Below, one piece after another: positions 42,500 through 49,055 of a DNA stretch of 49,055 nt. Below the pieces are notes generated by a model. The model saw nothing but the letters and a program-made list of their open reading frames with translations, made no database searches and was not told the origin of the DNA. This DNA is from Mycobacterium colombiense (lineage in GTDB: Bacteria; Actinomycetota; Actinomycetes; Mycobacteriales; Mycobacteriaceae): NCBI RefSeq assembly GCF_003284935.1, contig NZ_QMEV01000041.1, forward strand, positions 1 to 49,055. Direction: 5' to 3'. Position 1 is the stretch's first letter. Every line of letters begins with the position of its first letter. A program made the position numbers and the translations under genes.

Positions 42500-44530
42500 T
42501 TAGTGGATTTGGTTGCCAAGTTTGGTGACCAGCGCGGTGTTGAGGTAGGTAGTGGCTGCTGGGCCGCCGGCGTTGAGGGCGGCGATTGTGGCGGGATCAT
42601 CGACGATGACGAGCGTGCCGCCGAAACTGCTGTATTTGGCGGGCAGGCCGCCGTATCCGCCGCCGCCGGCGCCCGGGTCGGTGCGCAGCAGCAGCATGAC
42701 GTCGCTGCGTTGAGCGATGTAGTCGACGTCGTCGATGTTGAACGGGACGGTTGGTGGGCCGCCGGGGGCGCGTTTGTAGTGGGTGTTGTAGGTAAACCCG
42801 ATGCTTTCCAGGTAGCTGCTCGGCGGTGATGGGACCGCCGCCGCGGTGGTGTTGGTCCCGGTGTAGTTGACCGCGACGATGGATTTGCCGCCGAAACTTC
42901 GATGCTCGGAGCGGATCTGGTTCTGCTCGGACTGCGCCTTGTCGACCAAGGTTTTGGCGGTGTCGGTGCGGCCCAGCGCGGTGGCGATCCAGTTCAGCTG
43001 GGCCTGCCAGTTCCAGTCTTGGGTGTTGTCGGCGGGTTGGGTCAGCGTGGGGGCGATCGCGGCCAGCGAGTTGTAGGTGGTCTGGTCGATGTTGTCGGTG
43101 TCGATGATGAGGTCGGGTTTGGCAGCGGTGATGGCGGCGGTGTCAGCGGCGGCGAAAACCGGTGGGGTGGAATGGATGAGCGGCTGCAGCCAGCTCGGTG
43201 TGGTCGCCCCGGGCGCGTTCATCACCACTACAGGGGCGCCGAGTGAGAGCACGGCATCGGGGTCGCCAGCTCCGAGCGCCGCGATGGCCATCGGGCGGTG
43301 CTCGAGTTTGAGGGTGCCGAATTTGGTGTTCAGGGTCTGCGGTTGGTATGGGCCCAATCCGGTACTGGTGGTGCCGAACAGGTGAATGCCCACCACTGTC
43401 GCTGCGACCAACGCGGCAACCACGATGGTTGCTCCCACGATCAGCCGGGTGCGGTTGCGGCGCTTGGGTTTAGGACCGGACTCGGTTGGGCGACCGGTCG
43501 GGGTTGAGGGGGTCGGTGCGCCCGTGAACGGCTGCGGCGCCGCTCCATTCGCGGATGCTGCGCGGGGATCATAGGCCGGCCACACCGGTGCGGAGCCCGC
43601 CGGTAGGGAAGGCCCGGTAGGTGGGTAGGTCAGGGTGGGATTGGTCGGCTGGGAGGGACGAGGCCCGGTAATGGTTGGCGGTGCCGGATTGTTAGTCAGC
43701 GCCGCGGTAGTCGCCGCAGCCAGTTCGCCAGCGGTCTGGAAACGATCAGCTGGATTTTTGGCCAGCGCGCGAGCCATCACCTCGTCGATCTGCGGTGGCA
43801 GCGTGGGGTTGATGTCGCTGGGGTGCGGGACAGGCCGCATCAGGTGTCCGACCAATATGGCCTCAAGGGACTTGTTGGAGGGGTCCTCATACGGGGTGCG
43901 GCTGGTCAGCAGCCGAAACAGGGCACACCCCAGCGAGTAAATGTCGGTGCGGTGATCGGCGGGTCGGCCTTCGATGGTCTCCGGCGCGGCGTAGGCCGCG
44001 GTGCCGACCATCGAGCCCGTCGCGGTCAGGGCGGTGGCATCGTCGAGAGCGCGTGCAATGCCGAAGTCCGCCAATAACACTCGTTCACGCTCACTGCCGG
44101 GCGCTGCGACGAGGAAGTTGCCGGGTTTGATATCGCGGTGTAAGACGTGCTGTGAGTGGGCGTAGTCGAGTGCGGCGGCGACGTCGGTGATGATGCGCAC
44201 GATACGGGCCGGGGTGAGGTTGGCGCGGTCCAAATCATTGGCCGCGGTTCCTTTGACGTATTCCATGGCGATCCACAGGTGCCCGTCGGTTTCGCCTCGG
44301 TTGTAGACCCGCACGATGTTCGGGTGGTCCAGGCTCGCGGCCAGGTTGGCTTCGCGGATGAAGCGCTCCCTGAATTGGCGGTCTCCGGACAGTTCGCCGG
44401 ACAGGATTTTCAGCGCCTCGCTGCGGGGCAGCGTCGGGTGGCGGGCCAGATACACCGTGCCCATCCCGCCCTGGCCCAGCACGCCTTCGATGCGGTAGCC
44501 GGCGATGATAGTTCCTACATCAAGGGGCAT
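42500..44530 (-). CDS. Serine/threonine kinase fused to siderophore-binding-protein-like ectodomain
   Basis: The 676-residue protein has a Hanks kinase: GQGGMGTVY (19-27), Lys41, HRDIKPGN with Asp133 and DFG at 155-157. A Pro-rich linker and one transmembrane helix (about 362-383) follow. The outer part (about 395-676) resembles the FecB/BtuF class of periplasmic binding proteins: KFGTLKLEHRPMAIAALG, a DAVLSLGAPVV segment, AAITAAKPDLIIDTD and LAAIAPTL. Such a domain normally binds iron-siderophore or cobalamin, so the kinase may sense such a ligand. The start overlaps nothing and lies nine bases after the lipoprotein gene stop. Confidence 0.92.
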   Translation of the reverse strand: MPLDVGTIIAGYRIEGVLGQGGMGTVYLARHPTLPRSEALKILSGELSGDRQFRERFIREANLAASLDHPNIVRVYNRGETDGHLWIAMEYVKGTAANDLDRANLTPARIVRIITDVAAALDYAHSQHVLHRDIKPGNFLVAAPGSERERVLLADFGIARALDDATALTATGSMVGTAAYAAPETIEGRPADHRTDIYSLGCALFRLLTSRTPYEDPSNKSLEAILVGHLMRPVPHPSDINPTLPPQIDEVMARALAKNPADRFQTAGELAAATTAALTNNPAPPTITGPRPSQPTNPTLTYPPTGPSLPAGSAPVWPAYDPRAASANGAAPQPFTGAPTPSTPTGRPTESGPKPKRRNRTRLIVGATIVVAALVAATVVGIHLFGTTSTGLGPYQPQTLNTKFGTLKLEHRPMAIAALGAGDPDAVLSLGAPVVVMNAPGATTPSWLQPLIHSTPPVFAAADTAAITAAKPDLIIDTDNIDQTTYNSLAAIAPTLTQPADNTQDWNWQAQLNWIATALGRTDTAKTLVDKAQSEQNQIRSEHRSFGGKSIVAVNYTGTNTTAAAVPSPPSSYLESIGFTYNTHYKRAPGGPPTVPFNIDDVDYIAQRSDVMLLLRTDPGAGGGGYGGLPAKYSSFGGTLVIVDDPATIAALNAGGPAATTYLNTALVTKLGNQIH

Positions 44531-44538
44531 TCAGCGGC

Positions 44539-45750
44539 TCATTTCCCTGTCAGCATGCGGTATTGGGCGGCCATCATCTGGTGCAGAGCGTGTTCTTGTT
44601 CGTTTTGCATCTCGAAGGCGTAGCGGTCGGCGGGCGCCACGCACCAGTAGCCCAGGGTTTCGTTGAAGCATTTCGCCTTGGGCATGCCGCTGATCCCGCC
44701 GACCTGGTTGGGCCCGGTCTCATCGGCGACGAGGCGCGCCGCGGAGGCCGTGTCGGGGGTTTGGTAGACCCGGGTTTCAAGGACGTAGGAGACCTGTTGC
44801 ACGCCAGCGGATTTGAACATCGCCGCCAAGTGGACGGGGTCGCCGGTGGCCAGGTGCAGCGCCCCATGGGCGTCATAGATCCCGTCGCTGATCGATTCGT
44901 TTTCTTGGCGGGGGGCCACCGTGTGGGCCATCAATCCATCGGGGTCCAGCGGCAGTTGAGCCATCTGATCCGGCGGGGTCGGCTTGAATTTGTCGACCAG
45001 GGGCTGCTGCAAATCCAGTGTGGTGGCGATCAACCCGGCAGCCGTATCGGGTTTGTCAGCCGACGTCGCTGTTTGTGCCAGCACGTATTGTCCGTGTGCG
45101 GTCAAGGCGGTCACCGAGAACCGCGGGCCGGGGTCGGGGTATTGCGCTGTCCACTGGTAGGTCAGTGCCGTCGTAGCTGGGTATCGGGGAATCGAGAACG
45201 GTTGCGTCGGGATGGGTTTGGTGTCAAAGGGCATCGTCAGGGCAGCGCCTTTGGCTGCCATCGCGGTGATCGCGGCGCTCGCATCAGCCGGGCTGGCCAG
45301 TTCCAACACCGTGGTCAGCAGGTCCTTGTAGGGGCCCTTGTCGGTGTGACGGGCGCTGGAAAACCCGGCCAGCAAGTTGTGGCCGTTAAGCGCCTCCCCT
45401 AGGGGGGCCCCGAGCAGCGCGTTGACCGCATCGACGTCTTTGACCACGCCGGATTCGATTTGCGCATAGTCGATCAGGTCGGCGTCGACCTCCCACGGGC
45501 CCACCACCACGCTGGCCAGGCGGCGCCCTTCGGCCCAGCCGCCGCGCAGCGCGTCGCCGGCCACCCCCAATGGGGCGCGGGGGGTGGTGGGGAAGTTCCC
45601 AGCATCGAGCAACGCCAGATTCACACCGTCGGGCCTGGCCTCTCCGGGGGCTTTGACCGCGCTGCCGGCGATCGTGGTACTGCAGGCCACCGTCAGCGCC
45701 GCGACTCCGACGGCCGCGGCGCGCAACCAGGAACGGATGCGCCCGGTCAT
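44539..45750 (-). CDS. DUF7373-type surface lipoprotein
   Basis: The 403-residue product has a lipobox TVAC (Cys23) and a large exported domain beginning LALLDAGNFPTTPRAPLG and ending in a Cys pair (KAKCFNETLGYWCVAP). It is a clear paralogue of the next gene upstream in the operon, with the same order of blocks, and overlaps it by four bases (ATGA). The family is frequent in mycobacteria; function unknown. Confidence 0.85.
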   Translation of the reverse strand: MTGRIRSWLRAAAVGVAALTVACSTTIAGSAVKAPGEARPDGVNLALLDAGNFPTTPRAPLGVAGDALRGGWAEGRRLASVVVGPWEVDADLIDYAQIESGVVKDVDAVNALLGAPLGEALNGHNLLAGFSSARHTDKGPYKDLLTTVLELASPADASAAITAMAAKGAALTMPFDTKPIPTQPFSIPRYPATTALTYQWTAQYPDPGPRFSVTALTAHGQYVLAQTATSADKPDTAAGLIATTLDLQQPLVDKFKPTPPDQMAQLPLDPDGLMAHTVAPRQENESISDGIYDAHGALHLATGDPVHLAAMFKSAGVQQVSYVLETRVYQTPDTASAARLVADETGPNQVGGISGMPKAKCFNETLGYWCVAPADRYAFEMQNEQEHALHQMMAAQYRMLTGK

Positions 45751-47024
45751 GGCGCGGTCAGCATCAGGTATTGGGCAGCCATGATCTGATGGGCCTCAAC
45801 CTCTTGGGCCGCAGTGGCTTTGAACGCGTAGCGCGCCGCGGTGGCGATGCACAAAAACCGCACCGCCCCCAGGTCGGTGATGTCGGGCCCGCGGTCAAAG
45901 CAGCGCGCTGAGGGTAGACCGTTGATGCCGGGGGCGGAGTGATAGCCCAGGAACGGCACGTCGATGCGGGCAAGCCCATCAGCGGCGCGCTGGGCGCCGG
46001 TGGTATCGACGGCCTCGTAGATGGTGGTGCGGTCGACGGCGACGTGGGTGATGCCGGCGTCGTTGTACATCGCCTGGGTGGCAACCGGGTCGGATCGGAA
46101 ATGTAGTGAGCCGTGCGCGGAGTAGACCCCACCCTGGTTGACGTTGGGGTCGGTGGCCGGCACGGTGCGGGCCAGCAGACCGGTCGGGTCGGCCGGCAAG
46201 CTGGCCAGCTGATCGACCGGGGTGGCTTGAAAGTGGTCAGCGGCCGGGCCTTGCAAATCCAGGGTTTTGGCGATCATGTCGGCGACCGCCGCGGAGCTTT
46301 CCTTGGATCCGGCGAACTGGAAAAACACGTACGGGCCGTGCGCGCTGAACGCTGAGGCTTCAAAACCTCCTGACAGCGGGGCCACGTAGGCCCGCGTGTT
46401 GGGATAGTTGGGGATCGCCAGCCGGGTCGCTGGGATGTTGCCCGGGCGGATGGTGCCCGCATCAGCGGCGGCCATCGCCGCAGCCGCATCCGTCGCGTCT
46501 TGGGGGCTGGGGAACCGAAACACCCCGTTGTCCAGGATCTTGGGCTTGTCAGCGCCGGCCTGTCCCTGTGGCGGTGGCGGGGTGGCGCGCCCACTGACGA
46601 AACCGGCCACGAAATGATGCGCGGCGGCGATCGCGGCGATCGAATCCCCACGCACCAGCGCCGACAGCCGTGTGGGCTCGGGAAACGCTGTCGTGGGCGC
46701 GATTTCGGCGTTCGTCGGGCTGATCAACGTGGCGTCGATCTGCCACGGTCCGGCCACCATGTCGGCCATCCGCTGGGCCTCGACGCGGCGCCCGGCGGCG
46801 TCATCGGCAACGCTGCCCAAGGGGGGCCGGGGCCGGCGCGGATAGTTACCGGGGTCGAGCAGGGCCGCGTTGGCCGCCGCGGGCGCCGGGCCGCCGGACT
46901 TGACGGCTACCCCCGTCACCTGGTTCGAGCAGCCGCTGCCCACGAAGACCACTACGGCGAGGCCTAGCAGCAGCGGCGATAAGCCCCGGCGCGCGGCGAC
47001 GATGCTTGTGTGTCGGATCTTCAC
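45747..47024 (-). CDS. DUF7373-type surface lipoprotein, paralogue
   Basis: The GTG at 47024 overlaps the previous stop (GTGA) and gives a protein of about 425 residues. The lipobox is GSGC and the mature part begins ALLDPGNYPRRPRPPLG, matching the paralogue at 44539. A terminal Cys pair (SARCFDRGP and VRFLCIAT) is shared. The frame extending to 47216 is rejected because it would lose the signal peptide position. Confidence 0.85.
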   Translation of the reverse strand: MKIRHTSIVAARRGLSPLLLGLAVVVFVGSGCSNQVTGVAVKSGGPAPAAANAALLDPGNYPRRPRPPLGSVADDAAGRRVEAQRMADMVAGPWQIDATLISPTNAEIAPTTAFPEPTRLSALVRGDSIAAIAAAHHFVAGFVSGRATPPPPQGQAGADKPKILDNGVFRFPSPQDATDAAAAMAAADAGTIRPGNIPATRLAIPNYPNTRAYVAPLSGGFEASAFSAHGPYVFFQFAGSKESSAAVADMIAKTLDLQGPAADHFQATPVDQLASLPADPTGLLARTVPATDPNVNQGGVYSAHGSLHFRSDPVATQAMYNDAGITHVAVDRTTIYEAVDTTGAQRAADGLARIDVPFLGYHSAPGINGLPSARCFDRGPDITDLGAVRFLCIATAARYAFKATAAQEVEAHQIMAAQYLMLTAP

Positions 47025-47428
47025 CGGGCGGCTTTCGCTGATCCGCTCCGGCGCCTGTTGGGCCGTTTGCCCGACCAGCGCCGCAACGCCATGCGGTCGA
47101 TGAAGATGGCGCTGGCCGCCCGCCGTTCCGAGACAGCCTTGTCGGCCACCGCCATCACCGCGAGTTGGCGCACTCGGGCACCGAGTCGCTTCTCCTGGTC
47201 GCGAATGCGGTGCCATTCGGCACCGTCAGCGTCCAGGTCAGCATTGTCGTTGAGATAGTCGATCGCCGCGTCGACCGCGCACTGCTGTAAGTCGGGATTG
47301 TCCGGATACAACAGTGCGGCCTCGCGCGCGACGCGGTGCAGGCGGTTCCGCGCCGCAGCATCCAGCTGGCGGGCGCGCGCGCTGTTGAGCAGCGTCGCCA
47401 TCGGCCCAGCCGCCGATTCGTCGCGCAC
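47021..47428 (-). CDS. Small helical hypothetical protein
   Basis: The 135-residue product starts with GTG eight bases after a strong GGAGGG ribosome site. It is helical and charged, with a basic C-terminus (RRWSGKRPNRRRSGSAKAAR). It is coupled to the following lipoprotein gene through a four-base overlap. No domain is recognised. Confidence 0.7.
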   Translation of the reverse strand: MRDESAAGPMATLLNSARARQLDAAARNRLHRVAREAALLYPDNPDLQQCAVDAAIDYLNDNADLDADGAEWHRIRDQEKRLGARVRQLAVMAVADKAVSERRAASAIFIDRMALRRWSGKRPNRRRSGSAKAAR

Positions 47429-47515
47429 GTCCGATCCCTCCTTTTCTCAGCTCCCGCGGCCGGCCTGTGTGCGCCGGCAACGATGGGGAGAATGGTAGCC
47501 GCTACTACCAGGGCG

Positions 47516-48268
47516 TCAGCTTCGATCGCTGATTTTGCCCATCATCGCCCTGGCCACATCGCTGGCGTCCTTGCCCGGCGCGGGCGCCACGTCGCGGAAA
47601 TAGACCGCCTCGACCTCCACCAGGCAATTGCCCCGCACACCGAGCGCGCGCACCCGCCGCAGTTTCGTGTGCAGGTCTACCTCTTCCACGGTGGCTTCCA
47701 CGACTGAAGCACCGGCGTGCACCTCGGTGATCTCATTCTGAAATCCCAGGCCGCTGTCGAGATGCTGACCGGCGCACCGCGACCACTGCGAACCGAATTT
47801 CTCAAACAACGCATTGGCCGCCCCCGCGTTCGGTAACGCGACCACACCCTCGACGAGATCGATCACCGTGGGAAATTCGCCGACATCGGCGGCCCACCAC
47901 TGTTCGTGAGCAACGTTGACCACCTGCGCATTACGGTAGGCCTCGCCCATCAGGATGTGCGCCAGCGAGGCGCAATCGCTGCGTGAAGCGCCCGGCCAGT
48001 CCCAGTACATCTCTGCCGGGCCGCCGAACTTCGGCGGCATACTGTCATCGAGTTTGAACGATTGACCGAACACGTGGGACAACTCAGCATCGGTCAGCAT
48101 CGCCTGCTTGATGACTTCGCCGACCAGCGGGCGCGGTTTGAGGTCCGGCGCCGCGCGCACCGTGCCGCTGACGACATCAGCGCAACCGGCCACCAGCGTG
48201 ATCAATGCCGAGGACACCAGCACCAGGATCAGCCGAACGACATTGGGCGTCAAGCGCATCCAAACCAT
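47516..48268 (-). CDS. Lipoprotein with PknH-like sensor domain
   Basis: The ATG at 48268 yields about 250 residues with a lipobox VAGC. A domain of the PknH extracellular type follows: MLTDAELSHVFGQSF, SRSDCASLAHI, WSRCAGQHLDSG and GNCLVEVEAVYF. It is a soluble, lipid-anchored version of the sensor found in the kinase at 27025. The upstream in-frame residues to 48394 lack coding character. Confidence 0.8.
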   Translation of the reverse strand: MVWMRLTPNVVRLILVLVSSALITLVAGCADVVSGTVRAAPDLKPRPLVGEVIKQAMLTDAELSHVFGQSFKLDDSMPPKFGGPAEMYWDWPGASRSDCASLAHILMGEAYRNAQVVNVAHEQWWAADVGEFPTVIDLVEGVVALPNAGAANALFEKFGSQWSRCAGQHLDSGLGFQNEITEVHAGASVVEATVEEVDLHTKLRRVRALGVRGNCLVEVEAVYFRDVAPAPGKDASDVARAMMGKISDRS

Positions 48269-48311
48269 GGCCGCTCCACTCTTCTCACGCGAGTAGCAAC
48301 GGTGGGTCTGG

Positions 48312-49055
48312 TCAGCGGGGGTTGACACGATCGGCCATCCGGGTCGCGATCTTGAGGCCCTGATCGGTGCGGTTATTACCGCAGCTGCGCACATCGATGA
48401 CGATGTTGTTGCGGGCGGTCATGGCCCGTTGGCACTGCCAGCCCCCCGCACCTTCCTGGGTGTTGATGATGCTGAGCATGCCGTCACGGTTGGCGACCGT
48501 GCTGGCCATCCAGATGCTGTCTGGTTGACCCCGCTCGAGCAGGCGCAAGGTGGCGCCGTTGCATTTCGGCCAGGCCGCAGCCTGCTTGGCCACGAAGTCG
48601 CTGGCCGCCGTGGCGGTCGTGAAGTAGATCGCGGCGCTGTTGTCCAGGTGCTCAACGACTTTCGGGTCCTGCAGCGACTGGGTGCGTATCCCTACCCAAC
48701 CGGTGCCCTCAAGTTCGGACTCGAGCGCGGGGATTTGGATCTCGCCGCATTCGGGCCGGTCGGTATTCACGCCGCTGTAGGCCACGTCGTCGCTACCGGC
48801 GTCCGGTGTTGGCGCGATGTTCGTCGCGCCCTCGATGCTGCTGATGGTCGCCACATCCAGCAGCAGCCCGGGCAGCGCCGACAACGGCACCGTTGCCGCC
48901 GCTTGCGGCGTTGGGCTCGGGCTGGCCTGCGTCGAGGACGGGCGGGGGGAGCGAGTCACTGCCACGCTGCCCATGTCATCGGGGCTGCTGGCGACGTTGA
49001 TCACGATTCCGGCGGCCACTATGGCGACTATGACCGCGGCGGCGGCGCCGATCCG
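48312..49055 (-). CDS. Partial PknH-like sensor protein running off the right edge
   Basis: The frame is open to the last base of the window, so the N-terminus is missing. The visible part starts in a hydrophobic stretch (AAAAVIVAIVAAGIVINVAS, a likely transmembrane helix). A Ser/Pro/Thr linker and a PknH-type extracellular domain follow, with RPECGEI, WPKCNGAT, WQCQRAMT and DVRSCGNN cysteines. The missing part may be a Pro-rich tail like the protein at 35973 or a kinase domain. Confidence 0.82.
   Translation of the reverse strand, partial: RIGAAAAVIVAIVAAGIVINVASSPDDMGSVAVTRSPRPSSTQASPSPTPQAAATVPLSALPGLLLDVATISSIEGATNIAPTPDAGSDDVAYSGVNTDRPECGEIQIPALESELEGTGWVGIRTQSLQDPKVVEHLDNSAAIYFTTATAASDFVAKQAAAWPKCNGATLRLLERGQPDSIWMASTVANRDGMLSIINTQEGAGGWQCQRAMTARNNIVIDVRSCGNNRTDQGLKIATRMADRVNPR

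Overview
This is a high-GC actinobacterial segment that looks like an accessory plasmid of a mycobacterium. The evidence is a partial type VII secretion (ESX) locus, mycobacterial-type serine/threonine kinases with PknH-like sensor domains, DUF4333 and DUF7373-type surface proteins, two ParA-type partition cassettes, and no chromosomal housekeeping genes. All identifications come from reading motifs and from memory of families; no search was run.

Layout. 0.5-7.5 kb (minus strand): an ESX operon in transcription order RHH regulator - espG - espI-like - eccD - mycP - eccE. 7.5-8.1 kb: a repeat-rich control region. 8.1-10.9 kb: parB - parA - small RHH protein, with the same palindrome before parB and between parB and parA. 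10.9-11.6 kb: a non-coding block with recurrent words around GGTCGCAACG. 11.7-13.3 kb: a second parA with an RHH-type partner. 13.5-15.4 kb: small hypothetical genes. 15.5-16.8 kb: an intact IS3-family element with clear ends and a 3-bp target duplication. 16.8-22.2 kb: a tightly overlapping operon whose large protein resembles Streptomyces telomere-associated protein Tap and whose next gene may be a terminal protein (Tpg-like). This raises the possibility of a linear replicon. 22.2-26.9 kb: envelope and hypothetical genes, one of them frameshifted. 26.9-30.8 kb: a receptor kinase and a DUF4333 protein with repeated possible phospho-threonine motifs.

The most striking part is 31.0-34.3 kb on the minus strand. 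An Xre/ParS-type antitoxin, a RES-domain toxin and a Cas12m (type V-M) effector form an operon joined by ATGA start/stop overlaps. It is followed directly by a minimal CRISPR array of two related 31-bp repeats, with a -10-like box just before it. The Cas12m lacks the first RuvC aspartate, so it should bind DNA without cutting. A toxin-antitoxin pair translationally coupled to a binding-only CRISPR effector and a one- or two-spacer array suggests a CRISPR-controlled or addiction-protected silencing module.

34.3-49 kb holds a cell-surface signalling and lipoprotein set: a zinc metallopeptidase lipoprotein, PknH-like sensor proteins, an FHA-XRE regulator, an SseB-like protein, a kinase fused to a siderophore-binding-protein-like ectodomain, and paralogous lipoproteins. 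The last gene runs off the right edge. No tRNA or rRNA gene was seen.
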